Below are positions 9,481 through 18,012 of a DNA stretch of 64,000 nucleotides, piece by piece (within the stretch, counting starts at the first letter, position 1; every line of letters starts with the position of its first letter). The DNA comes from Ruminococcus sp. (GTDB lineage Bacteria; Bacillota; Clostridia; Oscillospirales; Ruminococcaceae): the NCBI GenBank assembly GCA_014799805.1, contig JAAVHJ010000001.1, positions 1-64,000 of the forward strand, written 5' to 3'. A program made the translations under genes and the position numbers. The notes under the pieces were generated by a model. It did no database searches. It saw only the letters and a list, made by a program, of their open reading frames with translations, and had not been told where the DNA came from.

Positions 9481-10568
9481 TCGCACCACACTTTCAGAAT
9501 TTCATCTGCATATTTTGTTTTTGCAAGTAAATTATTTTTTTCATCTAGTAATAGCATTGCTATTTTTATTTTACTATGCGTTCTTAATTCGCAATTTTTA
9601 ATACCAGATTCTGCAATTGTATGCCATACAGTTTTAGAAAATCCAAAATTTTCTAATAATTCTTGCATCTGTATAGTTGTTGTACAATTATATAAAGCTT
9701 GCATTTGCTGTTGGTTTGCTCCAGCAAGTCCAGCATGTGTACAAATGACTTCACGTTGTCCGCCAGCTGTATGACTATGTAAATACATGATATTTGCAGC
9801 AAGCTTTGCTAATTTGCCTGTTCTGCCGACAAGTAAAATATTTTTAAACTGCATGTCTTTCGCACAGTCAAGCAAATAACCAATATAATTACTGCATAAA
9901 ATAATATTATTTTGATAATTAAATAATTTTTTTAAATAATTTTCTCCGCTGTAGCCTGTTGTAAAACAACAAACAGAACCAAATTCTTCACGGCACATAG
10001 ATAATTCTAATGTTAAAGATTCCTGAATTGCTTCTTCACTCATAGGGCGAACAATGCCAGTTGTTCCCAAAACAGACAAACCGCCTTGAATACCTAATCT
10101 TGCATTAAAAGTTTTTTCTGCTAATTTTTTTCCATCTGGAATAGAAATAGTGACATAAGCCGATTTTTCGCCAATCACAGAACGAATATTTTTTACTATC
10201 ATTTGTCTTGGCACAGGATTAATTGCTGGCTCACCAACTGGAAGTTTTAAGCCTTTTTTTGTAATAATTCCCACACCCTCACCAGCAAAAAATTTAATTT
10301 CTCCGATTTGCTGAAAAATTTGGACTTTAGAAACCACAAGACAATGATTTGTTACATCAATATCATCACCTGAATTTTTTATGACACCACATGCAAATTC
10401 TCCAAACTGTTCACAAGCTAAAATTTTTAAATTTAATTTTTCATCAGAATTTAATACAAGTTCTACTTGTTCAGGCATTTTGCCTGTAGTTTGCCATAAG
10501 ACACTGGCAAGGCTTGCACCAGTTGCACATGTACCTGTTGTATAGCCGTTTTTTAAATTTTTTATCAT
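9465..10568 (-). CDS. cbiD: Cobalt-precorrin-5B C1-methyltransferase
   Basis: C1 methylation in the anaerobic corrin pathway. The 367-residue protein begins with the highly characteristic NGYTTGTCATGASLASV and contains EGVGIITKKGLKLPVGEPAINPVPRQM, LSVLGTTGIVRPMSEEA and the C-terminal VGRTGKLAKLAANIMYLHSHTAGGQRE, all typical of CbiD. It overlaps cobQ/cbiP by 4 bp. Confidence 0.95.
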   Translation of the reverse strand: MIKNLKNGYTTGTCATGASLASVLWQTTGKMPEQVELVLNSDEKLNLKILACEQFGEFACGVIKNSGDDIDVTNHCLVVSKVQIFQQIGEIKFFAGEGVGIITKKGLKLPVGEPAINPVPRQMIVKNIRSVIGEKSAYVTISIPDGKKLAEKTFNARLGIQGGLSVLGTTGIVRPMSEEAIQESLTLELSMCREEFGSVCCFTTGYSGENYLKKLFNYQNNIILCSNYIGYLLDCAKDMQFKNILLVGRTGKLAKLAANIMYLHSHTAGGQREVICTHAGLAGANQQQMQALYNCTTTIQMQELLENFGFSKTVWHTIAESGIKNCELRTHSKIKIAMLLLDEKNNLLAKTKYADEILKVWCECQKN

Positions 10569-12055
10569 AAATTACCTGTTTCCAAAATTTCATAAATTTT
10601 CTGCATATTTAAATTTTTTCTTAATAAATCGGCAAGTTTATCATATTGCATTTGTTTATAATTCTGAAAATCAGAAATGAGAATCTTTTCAGAATTATTT
10701 TTTTTCTGGATTAGATAATTTAAAAAATTTTCTGTAAATTCTTGATTATCAAAAATACCATGCAAATAAGTCCCAAATACATGATGTTTATAATAGCCAT
10801 CTGTTTCGCCTGTTTCCAGTATTATAAAAGGCTTTTCATTGCCATGTGTTTCACCCATATGAATTTCATAGCCATTTAGTTTAATTTCAGATAAATTTTC
10901 TATATCAGCACAAATTCTGCCCTGAATTTGTGTTCTTCGTTTTTGAGTTTGAAAAATAGTTTCTATCTCTAATAATTGCAATCCTCTGACAGTTTTATTA
11001 GTATTATTTTCAATATTTTCTGTATCAGAAATTTTTTGACCTAGCATTTGGAATCCACCACAAATGCCAAATATCACACAGCCTTTTTCATGTGCTTTTA
11101 AAATTCCTGCCTCTAAGCCATTTTGTCGCAACCATAATAAATCAGAAATTGTATTTTTTGTACCAGCAAGAATTATCATATCAGGATTTTGCAATTCCTG
11201 CAATTTAGAAACATATCTCACAGAAATAGATTCTATTCTTTCTAAAGCTTGAAAATCTGTAAAATTAGAAATTCTGGGAAATTGAATAATTGCAATATCT
11301 AATAAACTATCTTGTTTAATTTCATGTTTTAATAATCTTTCTGATAAACTATCTTCGTCATCTAAATCTAAATTTGTATACGGTAAAACGCCTAAAACAG
11401 GAATTCCTGTTAAATCTTCAAGCATTGTCAAACCAGACTTTAAAATTTCTACATCGCCACGGAATTTATTAATAATAAAACCTTTTATTAATCTTTTTTC
11501 TTGTTCGTCTAACAAAGCAACTGTGCCATATAATGACGCAAACACGCCACCACGGTCAATATCGCCTACTAAAATCACAGGTGAATTAGAAATTTTCGCC
11601 ATTCCCATATTAACAATATCTACTTCTTTGAGATTAATTTCGGCAGGACTGCCTGCACCCTCTAAAACAATAACATCATAATCTTTTGCAAGCGATTCAT
11701 AAGCATTTTTAATATATGGAATAAATTCTTGTTTTTTCTGATAATATTCTTTGGCATTCATATTCCCAAATACTTCACCATTAAGAATAATTTGTGAACC
11801 TTTTTCACTAGTAGGCTTTAATAAAATTGGATTCATGCGAATATCTGGCGTAATACAAGCTGATTCTGCTTGCATAACTTGTGCCCGCCCCATTTCTAAG
11901 TGATTTTCTGTAATATAAGAATTTAACGCCATATTCTGTGATTTAAACGGGGCTGTTTTGTAACCATCTTGATAAAAAATCCTGCATAAACCTGCTGTTA
12001 CAAAACTCTTGCCAGCAGAAGACATTGTCCCCATAATCATGATTGATTTTGCCAT
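10565..12055 (-). CDS. cbiP: Cobyric acid synthase (glutamine-hydrolysing)
   Basis: Amidates carboxylates b, d, e and g of adenosylcobyrinate a,c-diamide using glutamine and ATP. The 496-residue protein has a dethiobiotin-synthetase-like N-terminal domain (MGTMSSAGKSFVTAGLCRIF, APFKSQNMALNS) and a class I glutaminase domain with the nucleophile Cys in FGICGGFQMLG and a late His in YLHGIF. Start at ATG 12055 with AGGTG six bases upstream; the longest frame begins with a GTG inside that site. It ends 4 bp into the next gene, cbiD. Confidence 0.95.
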   Translation of the reverse strand: MAKSIMIMGTMSSAGKSFVTAGLCRIFYQDGYKTAPFKSQNMALNSYITENHLEMGRAQVMQAESACITPDIRMNPILLKPTSEKGSQIILNGEVFGNMNAKEYYQKKQEFIPYIKNAYESLAKDYDVIVLEGAGSPAEINLKEVDIVNMGMAKISNSPVILVGDIDRGGVFASLYGTVALLDEQEKRLIKGFIINKFRGDVEILKSGLTMLEDLTGIPVLGVLPYTNLDLDDEDSLSERLLKHEIKQDSLLDIAIIQFPRISNFTDFQALERIESISVRYVSKLQELQNPDMIILAGTKNTISDLLWLRQNGLEAGILKAHEKGCVIFGICGGFQMLGQKISDTENIENNTNKTVRGLQLLEIETIFQTQKRRTQIQGRICADIENLSEIKLNGYEIHMGETHGNEKPFIILETGETDGYYKHHVFGTYLHGIFDNQEFTENFLNYLIQKKNNSEKILISDFQNYKQMQYDKLADLLRKNLNMQKIYEILETGNL

Positions 12056-12060
12056 AGCAA

Positions 12061-13101
12061 TCACCTGTTATTAATTATTTTTTGCAAGCATTCTAATAAA
12101 TATAAATTTTCTGCATGTTGCCGAACTGCAATGCGATAATAACTTTTATCTAAGCCCTGATAATTATCACAATGCCGAATTAAAATTTTATCATTTAATA
12201 ATTTTTTGTCTAAATCCAGATAATTTTCAGCCTGAAAAAAAATATAATTTGCATTTGGCTTCCAGACTTTGAAATTTAATTTTTTTAATTCCTGCAATAA
12301 AAATTCACGTTCTTGTATTAAAAAAATTAAAAATTTTAATTTATAATCATTATCTTGTAACGCAACACACCCTGCAACACTTGCAAGAGAATTGACAGCC
12401 CAAGGTTGTCCGATATTTCTAATTTTTTCAATTAAATTATTATCTGCACAAATACCATAGCCTAATCTTAACCCTGCTAATGCATATAATTTTGTCATAG
12501 ATTTTAAAATTAATAGATTGGGAAAATTTGAAAATTTTTGTATCATAGAATCTTGTTCAGATGTAAGACTAGTCATATCAAAAAAGCATTCATCTAGTAA
12601 AACAAATATATTTTTTAATTTTGCGAAATTTAAGATTTTCAGTAATAGTTCCTGTGAAATACAGCTCCCTGTTGGGTTATTGGGATTGCATAAAACTAAA
12701 AAATCATAATTATTTAATTGTAATTCTGAGATTAAATTTTCTGTTATTTGTAAATCTGGCATATGCCAGTAAGTAATTTTGCAATGCTGTTCAAGCAAAG
12801 CTTTTTCATATTCTGTAAATACAGGTACAGGCAATAATGCATTTTTTGGCTGAATTGCTTGAATTGTTCTAAATAATACATCTGCACCGCCATTCCCGCA
12901 AACAATTTGATTTGCTTGAATTTGATAATAATTTGCCAATTGCTGACGCAATTTTCTTTGAGAACTATCTGGATAGCGTGCCAAATCAGGCAATGCATGT
13001 TGGATTGCTTTTATGACAGATTCAGGCACACCAAAAGGATTAATATTTGCTGAAAAATCAAGTAATTTCTCAGAAGTAAAATAAATATCTCCGCCGTGCA
13101 T
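12061..13101 (-). CDS. cobD: L-threonine-O-3-phosphate decarboxylase-like PLP enzyme
   Basis: Makes (R)-1-amino-2-propanol phosphate, the linker attached by CbiB. The 346-residue class I aminotransferase-fold protein begins MHGGDIYF and LLDFSANINPFGVPESV, the family's typical opening. It has CNPNNPTG (138-145), LDECFFDM and the PLP-binding Lys in KSMTKLYALAGLRLGYG (K204). The alternative, a histidinol-phosphate aminotransferase, is disfavoured by the opening motif and by its location between cbiP and cbiB. No threonine kinase (pduX) is present in the window. Confidence 0.9.
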   Translation of the reverse strand: MHGGDIYFTSEKLLDFSANINPFGVPESVIKAIQHALPDLARYPDSSQRKLRQQLANYYQIQANQIVCGNGGADVLFRTIQAIQPKNALLPVPVFTEYEKALLEQHCKITYWHMPDLQITENLISELQLNNYDFLVLCNPNNPTGSCISQELLLKILNFAKLKNIFVLLDECFFDMTSLTSEQDSMIQKFSNFPNLLILKSMTKLYALAGLRLGYGICADNNLIEKIRNIGQPWAVNSLASVAGCVALQDNDYKLKFLIFLIQEREFLLQELKKLNFKVWKPNANYIFFQAENYLDLDKKLLNDKILIRHCDNYQGLDKSYYRIAVRQHAENLYLLECLQKIINNR

Positions 13102-13119
13102 AATGCAACTTCTACTCCC

Positions 13120-14079
13120 TTAATGTAAAATAAAACATAATTTTAATATACTAAAAATAACTAATGCCAATATTGCAGTGAGCATTAATAATTGATTGGC
13201 TTTTAAAATATCTTCTGGTTCTGCATGACGTAAATTATCCCCAATCGTAGGCTTTTTTATTAATTTGCCAAAATAAACATGCGAACCACCTAATTGAATG
13301 CCTAAAGCACCTGCTATGACAGATTCTGTCTGTGCAGAATTGGGCGATAAATGATTTTTTCTATCACGAAGAAATATTTTACATGCAGATTTAGAATTAA
13401 AATTTAATAATTTTGCAGAAATTATCATAAAAATTGCACAGATTCTTGATGGTAAAAAATTTGCAATATCATCTAATTTTGCTGAAACTTTGCCAAAATA
13501 TTGATATAATTCATTCTGATAGCCAACCATAGAATCCAGTGTATTCACTGCTTTATAAAAAAATCCTAAAGGCACACCACCAAGCATTAAATAACATAAA
13601 GGTGCTATTACACCATCTGACGTATTTTCGGCGACAGTTTCCACACAAGCTTTAATAATTTCTTCTTGATTTAAATTTTTTGTTTCACGCCCGACAAGAT
13701 TTGCAATTTGTTTTCTTGCTTGTTCTAAATTTTCCTGCAAGGCGTAAAAAACTTTTTTACTTTCTTGTTCTAAACAGCGTGTTGCTAAAATTTGATATGC
13801 CCAGAATGTATGAATTGCAAAAAATAATATAAAATTAATTTGATAAGCAAAATATAATATCATACTTGAGAATAAAAAGCTGAAAACAGGAATACTAATT
13901 GCTAAAATTAATCCAGCAAGCAATTCAGATTTTGCATTTTTAGGAAATATTTTTCTAAGCATTTTTTCAGAATTTGAAATTGCTTTGCCAATTAGCACAA
14001 CAGGGTGTTTTATCCAGATTGGGTCGCCTAAACATAAATCTAATAAAAATCCTAATAGATTGCTAATTACTATCCACAT
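13120..14079 (-). CDS. cbiB: Adenosylcobinamide-phosphate synthase
   Basis: Integral membrane protein that joins the aminopropanol linker to adenosylcobyric acid. The 319 residues show several hydrophobic segments and the conserved LGDPIWIKHPVVLIGKAI, CVETVAENTSDGVIAPLCYLMLGG, YKAVNTLDSMVGYQNELY and a C-terminal PNSAQTESVIAGALGIQLGG. These are standard CbiB/CobD motifs. It overlaps the next small gene by 17 bp. Confidence 0.95.
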   Translation of the reverse strand: MWIVISNLLGFLLDLCLGDPIWIKHPVVLIGKAISNSEKMLRKIFPKNAKSELLAGLILAISIPVFSFLFSSMILYFAYQINFILFFAIHTFWAYQILATRCLEQESKKVFYALQENLEQARKQIANLVGRETKNLNQEEIIKACVETVAENTSDGVIAPLCYLMLGGVPLGFFYKAVNTLDSMVGYQNELYQYFGKVSAKLDDIANFLPSRICAIFMIISAKLLNFNSKSACKIFLRDRKNHLSPNSAQTESVIAGALGIQLGGSHVYFGKLIKKPTIGDNLRHAEPEDILKANQLLMLTAILALVIFSILKLCFILH

Positions 14080-14473
14080 GTGATGACTCCTGCTTTATAT
14101 ACATGCCTAATCCGCAACAAACACGTTCTACTGTTTCAGAAGATTCAGCCAGTACTTGATTCAAATGCCCTACTTGTTCACGCCATTGGCGTTTTTCTGG
14201 AGAAATTGGAATTAAACCACAACCGACTTCCTGTGTAATAATAATTTTATCTTGCAAATTAGGCAATAATTTATTTATTTCTTCTGAAATATTTTTACCT
14301 GCATTTCGCCATATTGTGATAAATTCTTCTGCATGATAAATAATTTTTTTTTCTTGATAATTTTTTAAATGATTATCATTATGAATATCACAAACATCAT
14401 GTTTTGTAAGATGATATTTTTTTAAAGTATAAGTAAGTCTGCCTTGTGCATAGCCACCGATAATTAATTTCAT
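14063..14473 (-). CDS. Short CobU-like protein without a normal P-loop
   Basis: A 136-residue protein resembling adenosylcobinamide kinase/guanylyltransferase at both ends: MKLIIGGYAQGRLTY at the position of the CobU P-loop, and IITQEVGCGLIPISPEKRQWREQVGHLNQVLAESSETVERVCCGLGMYIK, close to CobU's E-V-G-G-I-V-P and R-D-G-N-Q motifs. The P-loop GxxxxGKS is replaced by GGYAQGRLTY, so ATP binding as in CobU is doubtful. A separate gene with a proper P-loop lies at 15230-15775. Short CobU-like proteins are, as I recall, common in clostridial cobalamin operons; their exact role (kinase partner, GTP-binding half or regulator) is unclear to me. Overlaps cobS by 4 bp. Confidence 0.75.
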   Translation of the reverse strand: MKLIIGGYAQGRLTYTLKKYHLTKHDVCDIHNDNHLKNYQEKKIIYHAEEFITIWRNAGKNISEEINKLLPNLQDKIIITQEVGCGLIPISPEKRQWREQVGHLNQVLAESSETVERVCCGLGMYIKQESSHVDSN

Positions 14474-15246
14474 GTTAAAATTCCTCCTAATAAGGCAATT
14501 TCTGATAACCAGACTGTTTCACAGAGGACTAAAAAAAATCCCGCCAAATCGCCAGTCATACCACCAAATTGTTTTTTCTGCATTTGATAATAATATATAA
14601 ACACTAATATTGCTGAACTAATTAATAGCATTGCTAATTTATGATAAAAATAGATTAAAATAAGACTAATTAAAATAAATTCTGCAATTAAAATTTTTTT
14701 ACTTCCAGAAGCTGCATATTCTGAAAAGGTTTTTGCGAGAGAACTTGTTTTTGCACATGGGAATGTCATGACAGAAATTGCACTTAAACAACGTGACAGT
14801 ATATAACCGCCTGTTATAATTCCTAAAAAATTCATATCAAATTTCAAGAATATTTCTGAAAAATCTGCTACTTGTAATAATATGATTAATATAATACTTA
14901 TAACAGCAAAAGCACCACAATGTGCATCTTTTAGAATTTTTAATTTTTCTTCCTGAGAACGTCTGGAGAATAAAGCGTCTGCTGTATCACAGAAGCCATC
15001 TAAATGAATGCCACCTGTAATAATTACAGTGATTAACAAAGCGAATACAGCAAATAAAAAATAACTCGCTTGTAATAAATTACAAATATACCAGATAAAC
15101 CCTATGCCAAATCCACAAATTAGCCCAATCAATGGAAAAAAAATCATTGCATGCCGAAGATTATTTTTGTTCCAATCCAGACATTTTACAGGAATCGTAC
15201 TATACATAGATAACGCAATCAAAAATGATTCAACCCATGATTTCAT
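14470..15246 (-). CDS. cobS: Adenosylcobinamide-GDP ribazoletransferase (cobalamin synthase)
   Basis: Membrane enzyme joining the nucleotide loop to adenosylcobinamide-GDP. The 258 residues are mostly hydrophobic with the family motifs FLIALSMYSTIPV, FFPLIGLICGFGIGF, GGIHLDGFCDTADALFSRRSQEEKLKILKDAHCGAFAV and GGMTGDLAGFF. The Asp-rich GGIHLDGFCDTADAL segment is the signature. Start placed at ATG 15246, inside the end of cobU; a frame 11 codons longer has no clear ribosome binding site. Confidence 0.94.
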   Translation of the reverse strand: MKSWVESFLIALSMYSTIPVKCLDWNKNNLRHAMIFFPLIGLICGFGIGFIWYICNLLQASYFLFAVFALLITVIITGGIHLDGFCDTADALFSRRSQEEKLKILKDAHCGAFAVISIILIILLQVADFSEIFLKFDMNFLGIITGGYILSRCLSAISVMTFPCAKTSSLAKTFSEYAASGSKKILIAEFILISLILIYFYHKLAMLLISSAILVFIYYYQMQKKQFGGMTGDLAGFFLVLCETVWLSEIALLGGILT

Positions 15247-15775
15247 GAAATAAATTTTCCCCTTTCCAGACAATGACATTACCAGAATTAATTTCTAGTA
15301 CAATTTCAGCATAGTTTGCTAAATTGCAATTGATTTTACCCAGATTTCGCAAATAATATTTCATGCAATCTGGAATTTCATCAGAAAATATATCATTTGT
15401 AACGATTACAAGATTTTCTAAATTTTGATACAAATTTAAAATTTTTTTTATCATAAATTCAGGCAAATCATTTATGTTAGAATATTTCGTATTAAATTGC
15501 ATATTCGCAAGTAAATTACTAAGGCATTCTAATAAGCCTGTACTAGATTCAGGAAAATTTATTAAATTTTTAATATCTAAAAATGGCGTTTCGATAGTCA
15601 TAAAATTTTTTTCAGCTCGTTGTTGCTGATGTTTTAGCACACGTTGTTGACATTCTTCATCACAGATTTGCATTGTTGCAAAATAATATAAATTTTTTTT
15701 TGCTAATTTTGTAACCAGTTTTTCGGCAAATAATGATTTGCCACTTTCTGCACCGCCTATAATGAGTATTAGCAT
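15230..15775 (-). CDS. cobU: Adenosylcobinamide kinase/guanylyltransferase, divergent
   Basis: Phosphorylates adenosylcobinamide and then forms the GDP derivative. The 181-residue protein has an intact P-loop, IIGGAESGKS (7-14), FATMQICDEECQQRVLKHQQQR (the R-H-R region after the guanylylated His in CobU), TGLLECLSNLLANMQ and VTNDIFSDEIPDCMKYYLRNLGKINCNLAN. Compared with standard CobU, the E-V-G-S-G-I-V-P motif is altered to N-D-I-F-S-D-E-I-P. The operon therefore has two CobU relatives, each degenerate in a different place. ATG 15775 follows AAGGA by seven bases. Confidence 0.85.
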   Translation of the reverse strand: MLILIIGGAESGKSLFAEKLVTKLAKKNLYYFATMQICDEECQQRVLKHQQQRAEKNFMTIETPFLDIKNLINFPESSTGLLECLSNLLANMQFNTKYSNINDLPEFMIKKILNLYQNLENLVIVTNDIFSDEIPDCMKYYLRNLGKINCNLANYAEIVLEINSGNVIVWKGENLFHEIMG

Positions 15776-15777
15776 TT

Positions 15778-17145
15778 TCAAATCCTTTCTTGCGAATCAT
15801 GAAATTTCTGGCAAGCTTTACAAAAATTTTCTGCAATTTTCGGATTAGATAAAAAATATACATGCGGAAAGCCTGCTAAAATATTACCTGTATTTTGCAT
15901 AGCATACCAATTTGCACCAGTGGGACGCTCTGCAAGAAATGCATTACCATTTTGCGTACTATCTGCATAATGAAATTCATGGGCTTTTATTGTGATTCCA
16001 GAATTGCCTAAGATAGTATTTTCTTGAGCTATTAAATTAATATAGCCAAATCTACAGAGTTTATCGCCTAATTTTGCACTGCCTGTTAATAATCCTGCCA
16101 TAGGGTAAATTTCTTGATTGTGATAAAAATTTTCTAATAAATATAAAAATCCACCACATTCAGCAAAAATCGGCATATTTTTTTTAGAAACTTCTTTTAG
16201 ATTTTTTATAAAATTTTTATTATTGCTCAATTCTGGCAAATATAATTCTGGATAGCCTCCACCAAAATATAAACCATCTAAATTATCTGGTAATGTTTCA
16301 TCGGAAATTGGTGAAAAATAAACTAATTCTGCACCATATTGTTCTAATAATTCCAGATTTTCAGCATAATAAAAACAAAATGCATTATCTTTGGCAATAC
16401 CAATTTTAACCTTAAATTTATTTTTATTTATTTTTTCAGGATAGATTGGCAATTCTGGAGCTGTTCCAGCAAGCTCTAATATTTTATTGAAATCCATTGT
16501 TTGCAAAGCTGTTTCTCTCAGTAAATTAATTTTTTTATCCAAATCTGTCATTTCATTTGCAGTCAATAATCCCAAATGCCGACTTGGAAATTTAATTTCA
16601 GGTAATTCAGGCAAATAGCCATATACTTGCAAATTTGTTTCTTGTTGAATGATTTTTTTATAATACGCATACATATTTGAGCGAATTTGATTGAATAAAA
16701 TGCCTTTAATTTGATTCGGCGTTCTAAAATTTTGAAATCCTTTGCAAATTGCTCCCAAAGAACAGCCCATACCTTTTGGAGAAATCATTAATAAAACTGG
16801 TGTTTGTAACCATTCTGAAACAGTATATGCACTTGCATTTGAAGTCCCTGCAATACCATCATAATAGCCCATAGCCCCTTCAAATATGCTAATATCCGCC
16901 TGTTTCGCAACACGTGAAAATAATTTCTGTAATTGCTTTTTGTCTAAAAAATAAGGGTCTGCTTGATAAGTTTTTTTTCCTGTGACATAACTATGCAACA
17001 TAGGGTCAATATAATCACAGCCACATTTAAAACTTTGTACTTGTAAATTTTTATCACATAATGCACTAAGAATTGCCAATGTCATGGTTGTTTTTCCAGT
17101 GCCACTGCCAATAGAACTAAGCATGATTCTTTTTTGTTGCATCAT
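15778..17145 (-). CDS. cbiA: Cobyrinate a,c-diamide synthase
   Basis: Glutamine- and ATP-dependent amidation of the a and c side chains; first gene of the operon. N-terminal P-loop SSIGSGTGKTTMTLAIL, FKCGCDYIDPMLHSYVTGK, EGAMGYYDGI; C-terminal class I glutaminase with GGGYPELYLPEL and the nucleophile Cys in FAECGGFLYL. Start at ATG 17145 (MMQQKRIML): AGGAG sits six bases upstream. The longest frame would add 31 residues reaching into the promoter, which is not credible. Confidence 0.94.
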   Translation of the reverse strand: MMQQKRIMLSSIGSGTGKTTMTLAILSALCDKNLQVQSFKCGCDYIDPMLHSYVTGKKTYQADPYFLDKKQLQKLFSRVAKQADISIFEGAMGYYDGIAGTSNASAYTVSEWLQTPVLLMISPKGMGCSLGAICKGFQNFRTPNQIKGILFNQIRSNMYAYYKKIIQQETNLQVYGYLPELPEIKFPSRHLGLLTANEMTDLDKKINLLRETALQTMDFNKILELAGTAPELPIYPEKINKNKFKVKIGIAKDNAFCFYYAENLELLEQYGAELVYFSPISDETLPDNLDGLYFGGGYPELYLPELSNNKNFIKNLKEVSKKNMPIFAECGGFLYLLENFYHNQEIYPMAGLLTGSAKLGDKLCRFGYINLIAQENTILGNSGITIKAHEFHYADSTQNGNAFLAERPTGANWYAMQNTGNILAGFPHVYFLSNPKIAENFCKACQKFHDSQERI

Positions 17146-17184
17146 ATTCTCCTGAATTTTTATTAATATAATTTGCCGAATATT

Positions 17185-17213
17185 ATTATAGCATATAGAA
17201 TGAAAAAAATCAA
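17185..17213 (-). promoter_or_regulatory. Promoter of the cobalamin operon
   Basis: Minus-strand TTGATT, 17-bp spacer, TATAAT with an extended TGC before the -10. The predicted start near 17178 leaves a leader of only about 30 nt before cbiA, enough for a ribosome binding site but far too short for a cobalamin riboswitch. Confidence 0.75.
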
Positions 17214-17246
17214 GTCTTATTATTCCAAAAATTATCAATTTTTATA

Positions 17247-17275
17247 TTGACAAATAAAAAGATATATGGTACAAT
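17247..17275 (+). promoter_or_regulatory. Promoter for the 17.4-kb gene
   Basis: Consensus TTGACA, 17-bp spacer, TACAAT. It is divergent from the cobalamin promoter; the two -35 boxes are 33 bp apart. The transcript has a ~95-nt leader (about 17282-17377) with some self-complementarity around 17298-17327; I do not recognise a known riboswitch in it. Confidence 0.7.
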
Positions 17276-17377
17276 AGTTATTATATCAGACCTTTGTAGA
17301 GACTGGGGAAAGACATTTTCTCGGCTCATTAGTATTTGTAACCCTGATGGCAAAAGTTCTGCTATATTTCACTAAGG

Positions 17378-17875
17378 ATGATGATAAATTTGAGTGCTGA
17401 TTTATTAGTTTTTGAAAAAAATAAAGTTCCAACTGAACCCATTGAGTTCCTTAAGTGGTTTTATAAAAAATCAAAGTGGGAATCTGACAGAGATTACTAT
17501 AATATAGAAGGAACATCAGAAAATCTAATAAACTTTTTCATGGAAATAAAAAAAGAATATCCAGAAATGAATGGACCCTATGCTTTGTCAGATGAAGAAA
17601 TTATTAATAATCCTGAATTAGAAAGCAAACTTACGGACTATACAATTGATGAAGACTTAATATATATGGGATTCTCGTGGTCAGTTTCTGAAAAAGCATA
17701 TGAAAGTGTGCAAGCATTAGCATATAAATACAATTTAGGATTCTTTGATATGTTTAATCTTTATTTGGATAAAGATACAATAATTGAAATACCTCAAATT
17801 AGTCATGAAGAATTTGAAAAACAAGTCAGTCTTACTGATAAAAAATCATTTTTATTAAGATTATTCAAAAAATAA
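17378..17875 (+). CDS. Uncharacterised acidic protein
   Basis: A 165-residue soluble protein with no signal peptide or membrane segment. Landmarks: DLLVFEKNKVPTEPIEFLKWF, DRDYYNIEGTSENLINFFMEIKKEYPEMNGPYA, IYMGFSWSVSEKAYESVQALAYKYNLGFFD. I do not know its function; similar-looking proteins occur singly in many Firmicutes and Proteobacteria. The start is uncertain: ATG codons at 17378 and 17381 sit too close to AAGGA, while the TTG at 17390 (giving MSADLLVFEKNK) has a 12-nt spacing. It has its own promoter and terminator, so it is monocistronic. Confidence 0.7.
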   Translation: MMINLSADLLVFEKNKVPTEPIEFLKWFYKKSKWESDRDYYNIEGTSENLINFFMEIKKEYPEMNGPYALSDEEIINNPELESKLTDYTIDEDLIYMGFSWSVSEKAYESVQALAYKYNLGFFDMFNLYLDKDTIIEIPQISHEEFEKQVSLTDKKSFLLRLFKK

Positions 17876-17935
17876 ATAATATTTCAGGGAATGATGTCTC
17901 CCTTGCTTTATAAAAATGCTAAACCGCTTTATAAG

Positions 17936-17978
17936 CTGATGACTTCTGCAATTTACGCAGTAGTTGTCAGTTTTTTTA
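17936..17978 (+). terminator. Rho-independent terminator
   Basis: An imperfect ~14-bp stem (CTGATGACTTCTGC with GCAGTAGTTGTCAG) is followed by seven T residues. Confidence 0.75.
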
Positions 17979-18012
17979 TTTTATATAAAATATTTTTTAA
18001 GGAGGATTTTTT

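Noticed and set aside
17276-17377. Possible riboswitch in the leader of the 17.4-kb gene
   Set aside because: Some self-complementarity is present, but no conserved core of any riboswitch class I know was found.
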